Assembly: GCF_041296265.1 (NCBI RefSeq)
Contig: NC_091684.1
Coordinates: forward strand, 122,128,001 to 122,192,000
Length of the DNA: 64,000 nucleotides
Source: Equus caballus
Taxonomy: Eukaryota > Chordata > Mammalia > Perissodactyla > Equidae
Direction: 5' to 3'
The position numbers and the translations under genes are program-made. Of this stretch, positions 44,924 through 56,279 are shown piece after piece; position 1 is the stretch's first letter; each line of letters begins with the position of its first letter. A model generated the notes under the pieces. The model saw only the letters and a program-made list of their open reading frames with translations. It had not been told where the DNA came from and searched no databases.

Positions 44924-45018
44924 TGTGCCTGGATCAATGATGACTTCAAAAATGGATGTCGTTGGAATCTGAACAAAATGAGTGACAAGATCACTTCTGT
45001 GAGCTGAGGTCCAGCACA
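44924..45018 (+). ncRNA. Diverged SNORD116-like snoRNA with intact boxes
   Basis: Box C ATGATGA at 44,937-44,943, D' CTGA at 44,969-44,972, C' TGAGTGA at 44,979-44,985 and D CTGA at 45,004-45,007. TGTGC (44,924-44,928) pairs with GCACA (45,014-45,018). The family core GGAATCTGAACAAAATGAGTGA is recognisable. The guide segments differ: GATGTCGTTGGAAT before D' and CACTTCTGTGAG before D, so any targets would differ from the array classes. Stem and all four boxes survive in an old unit, so it may still be made. Confidence 0.75.
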
Positions 45019-45943
45019 AGGGACAATATCATGCAAATAATATGGAAAGGAATTCAGTTTGGTCATCAAGTGATACTAAAATAAGGGGACTATGGTGTTG
45101 GAAAACTCACATGCTGGCATATGCTAGAGGAAACGAATTGTACAGAGGCTGTAAATAACCATCATGGAATGACATGGTAACTCTTTGAGTGCTTGACTGG
45201 CAGCACCCATAGTAAACAGACCGTGGAGAACCAGCAAATGAGTAGGGAACACTGCAGGAAAAGGTTGTGTGCCTTACCTTGAGCCAGTCACTCAGTTTTC
45301 TTAGATGTCACAGTCTTGTGAGGATCAGCATGTTTAGGTCTATTAGATAGTAAATTAGAAAAAAATTGTTAGTTTTTGCTTCTCATTTAAATAAAATAAA
45401 TATTGAAGTGATATGTGAATATCAACTTCAATTGAATATTGAAGGAAAATTGAAGGGCAGATTGTATTTATTGGATTCTCTTATTCTGTGCTTTAATTTG
45501 CTTGTTGACCCAGTCTCAAAGATTAGAACAATTTTTTTCTTTTTTCTGTCAGTCAGGGAGAAATTTTCTAGGTATTTGATAATGGGTTAAATTAGATACT
45601 TTTTTGAACATTTTTAACCATGAAATGGTTAAATTTCCAATTCTTGGAATTTTATGTGGCTATTATTAGCTAATATTCATATTCCTTCAATGTGTTTATG
45701 TGTTGTAAGAGAAGTTATAATTTCAATGAGTAATGCTCAGGAGGGCCTTTGGATAAACTTTGAGACTAAGGTCTTAGAAAAATTGATTTTCTATATGACC
45801 CTTTTCCAAGGAACAAGCATAGTTTTTCTAGTTACATAGAAGATCAAGTGAATATCTATGGTTAATTCCTTATTCCTTCAGTAAACATTCAATTGGGAAG
45901 GTTTTGTTTTACAACTTCCTAAATTTCCTCTGTGCCCTTGTAG
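45019..45943. other. Relic unit R1 body, presumed intron
   Basis: AT-rich, no gene seen. It shares several short blocks with 46,880-48,050 once the Tigger insertion there is set aside, as expected for tandem-duplicated intron sequence. Confidence 0.6.
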
Positions 45944-46059
45944 AATGGAAGTGATTTTGGAAGAGCATGGAATACTCACAACTGTAGTGAAGAAGTGCTG
46001 ATTTTGTCACTTTTACCTGTTCCCTTTCCTGAGATGGAACAAAACAGTGCAATCCAAAG
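45944..46059 (+). ncRNA. Relic host exon 1, unit R1
   Basis: 116 nt between acceptor TCCTCTGTGCCCTTGTAG and donor CAAAG|GTAATA. The homologue in the next unit (starting 48,052, ending 56,394) shares GAAGAAGTGCTG, TTGTCACTT and a donor CAGAG|GTAATA but is split by the provirus. Conserved length and splice sites between two old copies support a genuine exon. Confidence 0.6.
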
Positions 46060-46382
46060 GTAATAACCAATTTTAAATAAATTTACTCTTAAAGGCTTAT
46101 TTTTATTATATTTTTCTGTAATCAAATAGATAATTGGTTTTGTGATGTATCTGTTAATCTAAACAATGTGAATTATTAATTAATTTGGTGAGTTGTCCAA
46201 TATTTTATCTCCTTTATTTCCAGGATTTTTGTGCTTTCTCCCTTTGAATAATATCAGAAACATTCTAGGAAAGCAATATAAGTATATTTGAAATGAAGGT
46301 ACATAATAAACCCTCTTGTGCACATTTGACAAATGGACATGTATACATCTCATCTTTCCATATTTTTACCCTATTTTCACAG

Positions 46383-46492
46383 GTCAACAAGAACAAATCT
46401 CAGGTTTCATATGAAAATGTTTATTCCTTCTCCTTGAGATAAGACATGAAGGAAAGGCCCATCCTCAAGGACCAGTGGGAATTCTTAGGTCG
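46383..46492 (+). ncRNA. Relic host exon, unit R2
   Basis: 110 nt between acceptor TTTTTACCCTATTTTCACAG and donor GTCG|GTAAGC. It matches the exon at 56,707 in GGTTTCATATGAAA, TTTATTCCTTC and CCATCCTCAAGG. The snoRNA remnant starts 223 bp downstream. Confidence 0.6.
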
Positions 46493-46714
46493 GTAAGCGT
46501 TTGTCCCTAAAATATCGACATTCTTTCTAGGGATTATATAATACTCGAATTACCATAAACACTGTCTGTGATAGACAGCTGTGAAATATGGATCATTGAT
46601 GTAGGGGCTGGCCTTCATAACTGAATAGGGTGGATAAATGTGTCCTAGAGTGATGAACTCTGAAGTGCTGTTCTTTTAACTTTGTGAGACAAGCAGTGCC
46701 CTATTTTAGAAAGT

Positions 46715-46810
46715 TGTGTGTATCAATGATTGCTATAATAATTGATCTTATTGAAAAATCTGAACAAAATGATTTAGACAGTCACTTCGATGAACCTAAG
46801 TTCCAGCACA
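46715..46810 (+). pseudogene. SNORD116-like snoRNA remnant, unit R2
   Basis: The segment AAAAATCTGAACAAAATGA and the end TTCCAGCACA identify it. D' CTGA (46,760-46,763) remains, but box C reads ATGATTG, C' is ATGATTTAG and box D reads CTAA. The terminal stem TGTGT/GCACA can still form with one G-U pair. Three of four boxes are damaged, so snoRNP assembly is unlikely. Confidence 0.75.
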
Positions 46811-47044
46811 GATATTCACCCTAAGCAAAATATATACAGGGGGAGATCAGCGTTTTTATTTATGTGGTACCAGCAAGAACTGCAGTACTAGAAAGCAAAA
46901 TTGCGGGTGTATATTAGAGGAATTGAATTGTATGGTGCTCTATATACATCTGATTTGGGGGTGAAATTACAACTCTTTGAGTGCTTACCTGGCAGCATAA
47001 ATACACTTGTAGTAAACAGCTCCTGGGGAACTAGCACTTGGGTA

Positions 47045-47374
47045 CAGGCATTACCTTGGAAATATCGTAGATTTGGTTCCACACCACCACAATAAAGTGA
47101 CTATCTCAATAAAGCAAGTCATGCAAATTTTTTGTTTTCCCAGTGCGTATAAAAGTCATGTTTACCCTATACTGCAGTCTATTAAGTGTGCAATAACATT
47201 GTGTCTAAAAAAAAAAGTACCTTCCTTAATTAAAAAATATTTTATTGCTAAAAAATTCTAACCATCATCTGAGCCTTGAGAGAGTCATAACATTTTTGTT
47301 GGTTGAGGTCTTATAAAAAACACAATATTTGTGAAGGGCAATAAAGCAAAGTGCAATAAAATGAAGTATGCCTA
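47045..47374. mobile_element. Tigger-family non-autonomous DNA transposon, 330 bp
   Basis: Starts CAGGCATTACCTTGG and ends GAAGTATGCCTA, the inverted Tigger (pogo/Tc1-mariner superfamily) ends. The internal segments ACCACAATAAAG, GCAAGTCATGCAAATTTTTT and GTCTATTAAGTGTGCAATA match Tigger1-type terminal sequence. Flanked by TA on the left and CA (mutated TA) on the right. The transposase region is absent, so it is an internally deleted copy. It inserted into the body of relic unit R2. Confidence 0.85.
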
Positions 47375-47376
47375 CA

Positions 47377-48051
47377 CTGGAAGTTCTGGAAATTGTTATG
47401 CTTATACCTGAGCCATTCACACATTTGTCTGAGCTGCTGGAATCTTCTGAGTAATGATTGGTCTCTTGAGGGCTATTAGATGGTCAAAATCCAAAGAGAT
47501 TATGGACTTTCACTTTCCTTTATTAACTGAAACAAATATATGATGATTGAAAAGTAGATACTATATGTAGAATCTTCACAGTCTAATTTGCTTGCCATCT
47601 AGTCATTGGGATTGAATTACTTTTTCTTCATTTTTGTTTTTCTCATCAACCAAAAGAGCAACTTCATATACACATGCATACTGGCTTAGACTACATACTG
47701 CATTAAACATTTTTTAGATGTGAAATGATTAAATTTCCAATTCTTGGTTATTTTACATGGCTTTCCTTGACCACTTTTATATACCCTCAGTGATTTCCAA
47801 TATGTTTGAAGAGAGATCATTGTTATAATGAATGGAAGATATGGTGGCTGTGCTGAGGAACCTGTGACACCAATGTCTTTGAAAAAAAATATTTCTAAAC
47901 TAACATGTTCCAGGGAGCAAGCATTTGTTGTTCTTGTGGTATAGATGGTACAGTGAATATCTCTGATGGATTCCTTATAACACCTTGTTACTAAATATTC
48001 TATTAGGAAAGTTTTGTTTCTCAATTCCCTAATGTCCGCTGTTCTTTGTAG
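47377..48051. other. Relic unit R2 body before split exon
   Basis: AT-rich, no gene of its own. Aligns in blocks with 45,270-45,940 (for example AAATTTCCAATTCTTGG). Ends in the acceptor TGTTCTTTGTAG of the split exon-1 homologue. Confidence 0.55.
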
Positions 48052-48071
48052 ATTGGAAGTGATGTTTGAGG
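48052..48071 (+). pseudogene. 5' part of exon-1 homologue split by provirus
   Basis: Twenty bases (ATTGGAAGTGATGTTTGAGG) matching the start of the exon at 45,944. The last four, GAGG, form the target duplication. The exon resumes after the provirus. Confidence 0.65.
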
Positions 48072-48936
48072 TGTTAAAATTAGTAAAGGAAACCCCAACT
48101 AAAATTAGAGTCCAGGAGGCCTGTAGAGGGAGCTCTCCCATCCTACTATTCATCATCAATTACCCCAAACAGGAAGACATTGATTACAGTGTTAGTTACA
48201 GACCTTGACAGGAAGAGAGGTATCTTGCACTCCCAAACAGGAAGTGCAACAATTTTACTGCTGTATCAGGAGGAAGGAAGATTTCCCTCTTGCCCAGCAA
48301 TAAACCCAGCCATTAGAAACACCAGAGCACAGCCAATAAGATCCAAAATAACAGCCAATAATGTTGTTGATCTTAAACAAATAGGCATCCAGTTATTTCT
48401 CCAGCAAAAGTAAGTATTTGAGATCAGTGAAGAATTGCAATTTGGGGTCTGCAACCATAGTGAACCACATGCAAGTCCTCCAGAAGCCAGGGAGGATCAA
48501 TCCTTTTATAGAGGGGAAGAGGAAGTTGGGAGGGCCATTGTAAACAAAGAGTTGGAGGTGTAGTGGCTTTTCATTGGCTGAGTCATGACAGTCTCTCGTT
48601 GCCTGAGCTTCTTGCCTGTCAAGCAGAGGAAATCTCTCTTCTTCCTCTTGGGTTCTGCAATCCAGGTAGGGTATGAGAGCTCCTCCTTTTGGCCTCTTGG
48701 TTCCAATTTAATGAGGTTTCTGTTTGTTAATCTGACACAATGATCACCTGAACTCTTACTTTCCTCCAATGAACTGCTTTTTCTTTGCTGATGACTTTCT
48801 TGTCCTGCCCTCCTTCATCTTGTATAACCCCTCAATGTATTTCTCTACCTGCCAGATGAGATGCTTCCTGATTCATGAGCTATTTAATTAAGCCAATTAG
48901 ATCTCCAAATTTACTAGTTGAATTTTTTTTTTAACA
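48072..48936 (+). repeat. 5' LTR of the provirus
   Basis: 865 bp, against 506 bp for the 3' LTR. The excess is explained by a nested foreign LTR (48,362-48,737). LTR parts shared with the 3' copy include TGCACTCCCAAACAG, GCCAATA and ACTTTCCTCCA blocks. Confidence 0.85.
48362..48737 (-). mobile_element. Nested solo LTR, antisense, within the 5' LTR
   Basis: 376 bp with TG...CA ends (TGTTGTTGATC ... TTAATCTGACA on the + strand) and a TATA-like CTATAAAAGG on the minus strand. Flanks CAATA and CAATG may be a worn target duplication. Absent from the 3' LTR. Family not identified; a fossil LTR left by recombination. Confidence 0.55.
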
Positions 48937-49869
48937 GATTGGTGGAAGCAGTGGGATTTGAAGCAAACTTCTGACAACATCCAGGGTCAACAAGAAACGC
49001 AGGTGTGGCACCCATGAACCCTTTCGAGTTCACTCTTTCTTGTCATTTCCAGGGGCCATTGGTAAGTTCCAGTGGCCAAGTTTCCACTTTCTCTTTGTGT
49101 TTGAACTCCAAATCTAATTGGCTTTCCTTTAAAGGGCCTTCTTTTCAGAATGCAATTCCCAGGATGCAGTAATATCTCTTGGTTACTGCCGATTTTTTGA
49201 GTGGAAAACTCCAGCCCTTGATTCTGTCTCCAGGTTCTGTTTGGAGTCAGCCCCTAGATTCCACACTGGGAACTGTTGGTAGTAGCTACAGTTCTCCATT
49301 TTGTTTGGAATCTGTCCATAGTCACCGTTCCTTTGGATTTGCTGGTTCAATCCTTATCCCCCAGTCCAAAATCCCATTGGAATTGTTGGTGATGTGCCTT
49401 CTTTTTGGCCAGGGCCGTGTTTTGGCCAGGATATAGTAACATCTCTTGGTCGCTGCCAATATATTAAGGTGCACAAGTTTGTTTGTCTTGTTTTGTGTGG
49501 ATAAAGGCTAGCTAAAGAAATGAGATCCTTTATATCCAAAGACTTAAGCATGCCACCTTCTGGCACACCTGCTTATGTTATGTTTAACAATTATAGTCCC
49601 AGAAGTTGTAGATATCTAGAAAGATGGCAAAATTTTACTAACAACAACCTAGAAGTACAGTGGCCATTATGGGGAACATTCCAATGAGATAAAATACGTT
49701 GTTTAAGAAATACACTTGAGAGCAAGTCATACAAAGTAGATCAGACAGAATGGGATGCCTACTTTAATTGTTATGCAGAAGCTTACAAAAGTCTTCAAGA
49801 TTTCAAAATATATTAAAAGACTTATTACAAAAGGTGAATGAAAAATAAAGAGTCAAAAGGTACCTAAGA

Positions 49870-50570
49870 CAAAAGGTGATAGGACAGACATAACTCCTAC
49901 TGCCCCCCTTGTTCTGTTTCACCTTTGTACTCACCCTTTACTGATTCTCTGTCTGAACTGCCTTTCTACTCTGAAGAGAATATTAAACAATTACTGTTGG
50001 AAATAAAACTACCTGAGCCTATAGACAAGCCTCCTCAGGTGTCCTTTACCCCTTGGTCAAAGACAGAACTAGGAGGTATAGTCAAAGAATTTCTTAAACC
50101 TAGGGAGGGCACAGGCCTGACTGAACTCATGACCAAAGCTGAACATTTTGAAAGGCCCCTGGAACAAGATCACAATCAGAAATCCACCAAGCTAATAGCA
50201 GCTATACAGCTACAACAGCTCCAAGGCCAGAGACCCAAAATAGCGCCTGGGTCTCCCACATTGCACCCCCCAGGGGTCCATCTTCAAAAAAACACTGGTC
50301 CAAAGATCAATGTCTCAATTGTGATCAACTGGGACACTAGAAAAGAGATGGCTCTCAAATGTCCTATACAAATTTTTCTCTAATGCCTTCATATCTATGT
50401 CCAGGGATAGCCCCCATATGGACCCCTCCCAAAGTGAACAGGACTGATAGGAATTCCCTGATAAACTGCTATGTTATGCGATTAAACAGCCAAGGAGAAA
50501 CTATAGTTAAAATTAATGGTATTATTTCATCTGCCAGAAATTTTGCTGTTTGTTCCAGCTGAATCCTGAT
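49870..50570 (+). pseudogene. gag-like region of the provirus
   Basis: An open stretch at 49,925-50,383 contains a proline-rich PFTDSLSELPFYSEENIKQL type segment and a capsid-end-like helix (GLTELMTKAEHF). Just after it is a trace of a nucleocapsid zinc-knuckle motif. This fits ERV1 gag. Broken. Confidence 0.65.
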
Positions 50571-53500
50571 TTAATAACTTTACAGTCAGAAATTTGGCTA
50601 AATTGGAAACTGATATTCAGAGCTTGACGGGAATATTTTTGGCTTTCTGCCCTATGCTAAAATAAAAGTATGTACCCAGAGGGAAAGAAGAAAATTGGAG
50701 GTAAGGTAATTGGAAGGGCAGAATAGCCTCTTTATCATTTAGGCTGCAATCCCGTTCTTTGGGGAACTGGAAACAACTGTCTTTGTCTTGAAAATCTCTG
50801 TAGGGCCAAAGCTGTGGCTCTAGAAGTTTAAAGTTTACCCACCCTTTTGCCAATTCCCAAAACCTTACCTATTCCTCTCAAAATGTCTAAAAAGATGAGG
50901 ACTTCTGAAATAGAATTGTCCTGCATTTAATCTATGCCTTCGTGATGTAAATTTTCTATCCCCATCTTCCCTAGCACCTAAAAGCCATTCCTTGAAATGC
51001 AAATATTTCTCATCAGAAAGGGGAAGGTATTTGGAAACTGGGCTAAAAAATATCTAAAATGTCCTCTCCACAAATACTAGCAAAAACAAAAGCTATAAGA
51101 TCTCTATTTGCATCTTTATGTGTATTTGTGTGTTTGTTCATATATATATGTACATATAGATATATATGTTGTAAATGTGAGATTTTTTTCTTCCTTTGAA
51201 AGATATTGCTAAAATTTATTTGTAAATGAGCTCTGTTTAGTTGGTTTGAAGGCAAGTGCTTGTAAGGATTGGGCATCCTAAAGTTCTCAGGAATATGAAA
51301 AAAAACTAACCCAAATGTTCTTTCAAGTTCAGGTAATCTAAGATAATCTTTTGTAAATAAAAGTTAGTTTAAGTTTGTTGGTTTAATTAAAGCAGACGTG
51401 TCTTTAGAGTTATCGGCATTAAATATAATACGTTTATTCTACCTAGGCTTACAGATTTGTCAACAAGAAAAGTAACTTAGTATGATGAAATTTTCATAAG
51501 TAACATAACTGCAGGCCCTCCAGGACCAGTTCTACTGACCCCATTTTATCAACAGAGTAATTGGGAAATTGTCTTTCAGAAAATTTGCCAAGTCATGTAG
51601 CTACAGCATGCACAGAAGAAATTTTGACTTGAAATGACTGCAGAATGAAAGATTCTCCTCCCCAGAGAACCAAAGGACTGGGAAATGACCAGAACGTAAA
51701 AGTGAGACTCTTATGAGAAGTGAGGAGTCAGTCATTCAGGAAGATCTGGTGTAAGATTCCTTCCCCACCTCATCATAAATGTTTAGAACCTTACCATAAA
51801 TTCTTGAAGAATGTTGAGTAACTTACCATAAATACTTGAAGCCCACCAGTCAAAATCAATCCCACCAGCATTTCTGTATGCCAGCCTGTTCTCCCTAACC
51901 TCTTAAATTTTGCCCCAAATGCTTAATCAGGGAGAGAGATCTGAGAGCACATACCCTGTCTTGCTGCAGATTGATCTCACAGAACGGAACTGAATTCTTT
52001 TCCCAAAAGCTGATGCTGTAATTAATTAACTGTCTTGTTTCTGCACATCAAGTAAGAGAACCCCATTTTTGTGTGGCAACAGTAATCTAAGCCTAATTGT
52101 TAAGGGCAAGAAAATTAAATAATGTAAATGGAATAAAAGTTTTTTCAGGTGAACTTTTCACCTGTTTCCCAAATATTTTTGGCAACATGAAACTTCAGTG
52201 TTCCTAAGTTAAATTAAATGATAGAGACTTATGAAATATCCAGACCCATTCCCTAATAAGGTAAAATATTGGAAGTTTTGGCTTCTTATTCCAGAGGAAC
52301 TAGAAGGAACTGGATCTGTTAGTAAACATGTCTTGTTTCATGCTGAGAATTTTTTTTATGAGAAAGCACATATTTCTAGAAATTGTAAAAAGTGTTTCTA
52401 AGTCTACCAATCCGCAGAATGCTAATGTAAAAGACAGTTTATATTTGCTTACTTTTCACTAAAAAATAAAAGTTTCTAAGGGCTAAAAATTCTGACATAT
52501 GTAATTAAAAGTGTTACTGAAACCAAAGTGTGTTCCCTCCTGGCAAGTTAAATCAGACTCTCTACCAGAAGTAAGTTGTCTCACAAAGTAAAGTATATTT
52601 GCAAAAATAGGAGACCATGACAAATCATTTTCAGAGTCAAGGCGTTCCCAAACAAAAGGAAGCAGGGACCTTTTATTTCGGATGGGGAATGAATATCCAA
52701 AAGGGAGAGGTGGGTATTCGCTTGCACAGGCTCAGTTGGAAAACGTGCTTTCACATACACTGCAGGTTACAGGGTAATGAGGCCTAAGCTCCTATTGGAG
52801 AGATCTTAGCATTGAAAATGAGGCAAAGGTGATAGTCTTAGCTCTTATGGAGAGGCTTGGTCTGGTTCAGGGTGGTTGGTGATTGCATCTCCTTAACACA
52901 ACAGAAGGAAAAATGAAAATTTGGAAAAACAGTTAAATGCTTCCAAACCCACCCTTGAGCTTCTTGGGGCAACTAGGGCAACTAGTCGATGACAAAACTA
53001 CTGATCATAACATGGGAAAGGAATTTTGTGTATAGACAAGACTGGCTAAGATTGAAATCTTTTTTATGCTGTGCCTGTATAGATATATAAGTATTCTAGA
53101 AATTGTGTGACATTCCTAAAATCCTAATTTGTCCTAGTATAATGTTATCAGTTGTAATTCTGGTTATTATCTTAAAATGTTGTATGTCACAGAAATAACC
53201 AATTTCTTTGTCAATTGCATTATAATGAACCTTTTTTTTTAGTCTTTTGTCATTTATACTCTGATGTCTTTGTGAGAATCAAGAAGATTAGTAAAAAGGA
53301 AACTCATGAAACTGAATTGGGTCTCTGTCATCAAAATTGAGACTCATACTAAAAGGACTGAATGTGACTATCAAGAAAATGCCCTAAATGACTTTCATAC
53401 AAAGACAGTAGCACAGAATCTATAAAGACTGTAGCACATGTGGATGAATCCATTCTGCTTCTGCAAAAATTAAACCCTCTTTGCCAGACTTTTGCCATCC

Positions 53501-53699
53501 TGATGTACTTATAACATGGCAACAGTCAGCTCCTGATTCAGAGAAATTAGGATGGGTAAACAATGGCTATGAATTAAATGAATAGTTGGGGTTATAGGAA
53601 ACGCAAGACAGCTGCTTGGTTCTTCTCGGCTCCCTGGCAAATCCCATTTTTCTGTTTTTGCATTTCTTCACCCACCACAGTGCATTTGAGATAACTCAA
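50571..53699. other. Internal provirus region, mostly unrecognisable
   Basis: Lies where protease and reverse transcriptase would be. I could not recognise RT motifs, and the stretch is AT-rich with much decay and possibly unrelated inserted sequence. A microsatellite-like ATATATGTACATATAGATAT lies at 51,142-51,161. Confidence 0.45.
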
Positions 53700-54340
53700 A
53701 TTGTGAATCATCATTATTGGAGAGACTTCTACAAAATTACCAAAACAGTCTACCAACAATGCTGATACCTGTCAGGTTCATAATCCTGGAAAAACTATTT
53801 TTGTCCCCAGAGGGCCTCAGACCTTCTCCCTCTGGACCCTTTGTTACCTGCAGCTGGACTTCATTCAACTGCCAATTATCATGGCTTATCAATATGTTCT
53901 TCTTAGTGTATGTATGTTTTCTGTATGGGTTGAGGCTTTTTCCTGTTGTAAGACTGATGCCGTCACAGTGGCAAAGAAACTGTTAGAGAATGTGTTTCCC
54001 ACTTGAGGTATGCCTTCCACAATCTCCAGTGATTGAGGCGCCCACTTCACTAGGCAAATTATATGAGCCTTAACGAAAGTCTTGCAAACTTCTTGAAATT
54101 ATTGCTGTTCCTGTCGGGTAATGTTGACTAACCCTTGTGCTGCCAAGCTCCAGGGAGTGGACTCTTAGATTCATGTGTTGCACCTAAAGAAGGTACCAAG
54201 CCGCAACTGGACCTGCACATTGTCTGGTGACCTGAAATTTAAGATTTTCAGGAATTGAAGCAGACAGCATCTGAAAGAGAGAGCTTCTCCTGGATAACTG
54301 AACCAGGCCTTTACGCCCTTTCTTCACTGTTGTTTCTTAC
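53700..54340 (+). pseudogene. Integrase-like region of the provirus
   Basis: Translated pieces such as LDFIQLP, YVLLSVCMFSVWVEAF and GAHFTRQI match the catalytic core of ERV1 integrases. A piece resembling the C-terminal part (KVPSRNWTC) follows. Broken. Confidence 0.7.
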
Positions 54341-54399
54341 TTCATTTTCTCCCTTTCTTTCTTGGAAGGACAGTGCCCTCTAATTGTTATATTTGTCAT

Positions 54400-55490
54400 C
54401 AGAAACCAAGACAGCAATGACCCCTTGGGTCCCCCTAAGTAACTTCACTGGAATTTCAAACGCTGTTATATTTAGATAGTCGTTCAATATGTAATAATAC
54501 AGTATCTGAGTCTTGGGTGAATGATGCTAACACCTATATACCATACCAGTGAATAAATCCCTGAATGTCATCCAGAACTTAACAATAAATATACAGAGCA
54601 GAATTAAAAACAACTTAACAAGCCCAGTTTCCAAGATTGTTCTAAACCAGGAGCCCAGAGCTGAAGATAACCAGCTAAATAGATCAAAGGACCATAGATC
54701 CCTATTTTATGCAATTGGGTTTCTACTTTTCCAGGGGCTGCTTCAAGATCTGGGCTCCTGGTTTGTTAGGTATAGATGTAGCTCCTAGCTACATCTTTAT
54801 ATGTGGACGTTTTGAAATGGTCTTTATGCTTGAGCAACTTATTGCCTTGACAGCTGGAGAATAAAAGGGCAGTGTGTCCTTGCTGTAAACACTGTTCTTT
54901 TCTCTCTCCATAACAAAATGGAAGCCTCTCATTGATTTGTACCATCAAATTTCTAACTGCCTTAAATGAGAACTTCCAGGAAGCATACATGATTCTGGGA
55001 TTGCCTCCACAGGGAGAGATTTCTCTCTGTAGATTGGAGTAAGTGCCAATGAAGAAATGATTGGAAATCTCTTCCTAACATTAGGAGAGTTGGCCAATTC
55101 CACAGCCAAGACAGTCTCAGCTTAGCAACAATTACTTGACTCATTGGCTAAAATAGTTTTGGATAATCATAAAGCCCTTGATTATTTACTGGCTGAGCAA
55201 GGAGGTGTCTGTGTGATAGCAAACACCTCCTGTTGCACGTAGATAAATGCCTCTGGAGAAGTGAAACCCAATTGCATATAATTAGAGAACAAGCACATTG
55301 CCTACAATAAATTTCACCTGATGATCCATGGTCTTTTGATCTATTTACCCAGTTACCTTCAGGTCTGGACTCATGGTTTAGAACCGTCTTGCTAACTGGG
55401 TTTAAGTTGTTTATAATTCTGCTCTATGTATTTGTTGCTAAGTTCTGTACCTATTGCTTGTTGAACCTTTGTAAAAATGACATGCCTAAT
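54400..55490 (+). pseudogene. Envelope-like region of the provirus
   Basis: The transmembrane subunit is recognisable: a leucine-rich heptad stretch, an AEQGGVC...CC immunosuppressive/CX6CC-type motif near 55,193-55,237, and a hydrophobic anchor near 55,395-55,460. This points to the HERV-H/F/FRD-like side of ERV1. Broken; the surface subunit is largely unrecognisable and an inverted duplicate of the anchor region lies at 54,570-54,700. Confidence 0.7.
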
Positions 55491-55773
55491 AAGGCGATGC
55501 TAACTTGGTGCTTTGAGATGATTTCCAACGCTTACAACCTCAACTGAATATAGACTTTGAGTAAGAAATACCTGAGAGTTCTTCCTTCTATACTTCCTTG
55601 TTACTCATATTGGCCTCAAGCAGTTTCCAGTCCATGCACTTTCCTTTCAATGTGGGACACAACACCCAGGAAAAGTCCTTCCTGGAACCAAAGGACAAAG
55701 GCTACTGAATAGAGAAAAGCTGACTCTTGATCAGAATACTTTAGGAGAAAGATCTTGACCAAAAGGGAGGAAC

Positions 55774-56279
55774 AGTTAAAATTAATAAAGGAAACCTCAA
55801 CTAAAATTGGAACCTGGAAGCCCTATAGAGGGAACTCTCCTGCCCTACCACTCATTGTCAATTGCCCCAAACAGAAAGATGTCAGTTGCAGAGTCAGTTA
55901 ATCACAGCATCTGTTAGAGATAACAGAAAGAGAAATACCTTGCACTCCCAAACAGTAAGTGCAACTACTTTACTGCTCCAGCAGGAGGAGGGAAGTTTTC
56001 CTTCTTGCCCTTCAACAAGTCCAGCCAATAGAAATGCCACAGCTCAGCCAATAGGAAGGTGTCATCACTTGAGCACTTACTTTCCTCCAGTGAACTTTAA
56101 TTCTTTCCCTGCTGATGACTTCCTTGCCCCACTCCCCTTTCTATAAAAGCCTTCCATGTTTTATAACCCCTCAGAGTATCTCTATACAGCCCACCAGATG
56201 AGATGCTGCCTGATTTATGAATTATTTAATAAAGCCAATCAGATCTTCAAATTACTCAATTGAATTTTGTTTTTTAACA
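55774..56279 (+). repeat. 3' LTR of the provirus
   Basis: 506 bp. TATA-like TCTATAAAAG near 56,140 and an AATAAA polyadenylation signal at 56,228-56,233 are still visible. Ends AACA immediately before the GAGG target duplication. Confidence 0.85.

Larger units (their letters stand above)
44580..46382 (+). repeat. Relic cluster unit R1 (about 1.8 kb)
   Basis: From the relic exon at 44,580 to the next homologous exon at 46,383 is 1,803 bp. It holds an exon, a snoRNA copy and an exon-1 homologue in that order. The body aligns to the next relic unit: the CTCTTTGAGTGCTT block near 45,181 recurs near 46,975, and AAATTTCCAATTCTTGG at 45,631 recurs at 47,731. It is AT-rich and highly diverged from the array units and from the next relic. 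Confidence 0.8.
48072..56279 (+). mobile_element. Fossil ERV1 (gammaretrovirus-like) provirus
   Basis: A provirus of about 8.2 kb with two LTRs beginning TG/AG-TTAAAATTA and ending TTTTTTAACA, flanked by the 4-bp duplication GAGG (48,068-48,071 and 56,280-56,283). In order it shows a 5' LTR, a gag-like region, little recognisable protease/RT sequence, an integrase-like region, an envelope-like region, a purine-rich tract (AAAAGGGAGGAAC at 55,761-55,773) and a 3' LTR. It carries many breaks and is non-functional. The LTRs differ by roughly 15-20% by eye, suggesting an age of tens of millions of years. Same orientation as the snoRNAs; inserted in a host-exon homologue. Confidence 0.88.

Noticed and set aside
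47686-48159. 157-codon minus-strand frame crossing the split exon and the 5' LTR start
   Set aside because: It spans a recent junction between host sequence and the provirus and shows no domain; a chance frame.
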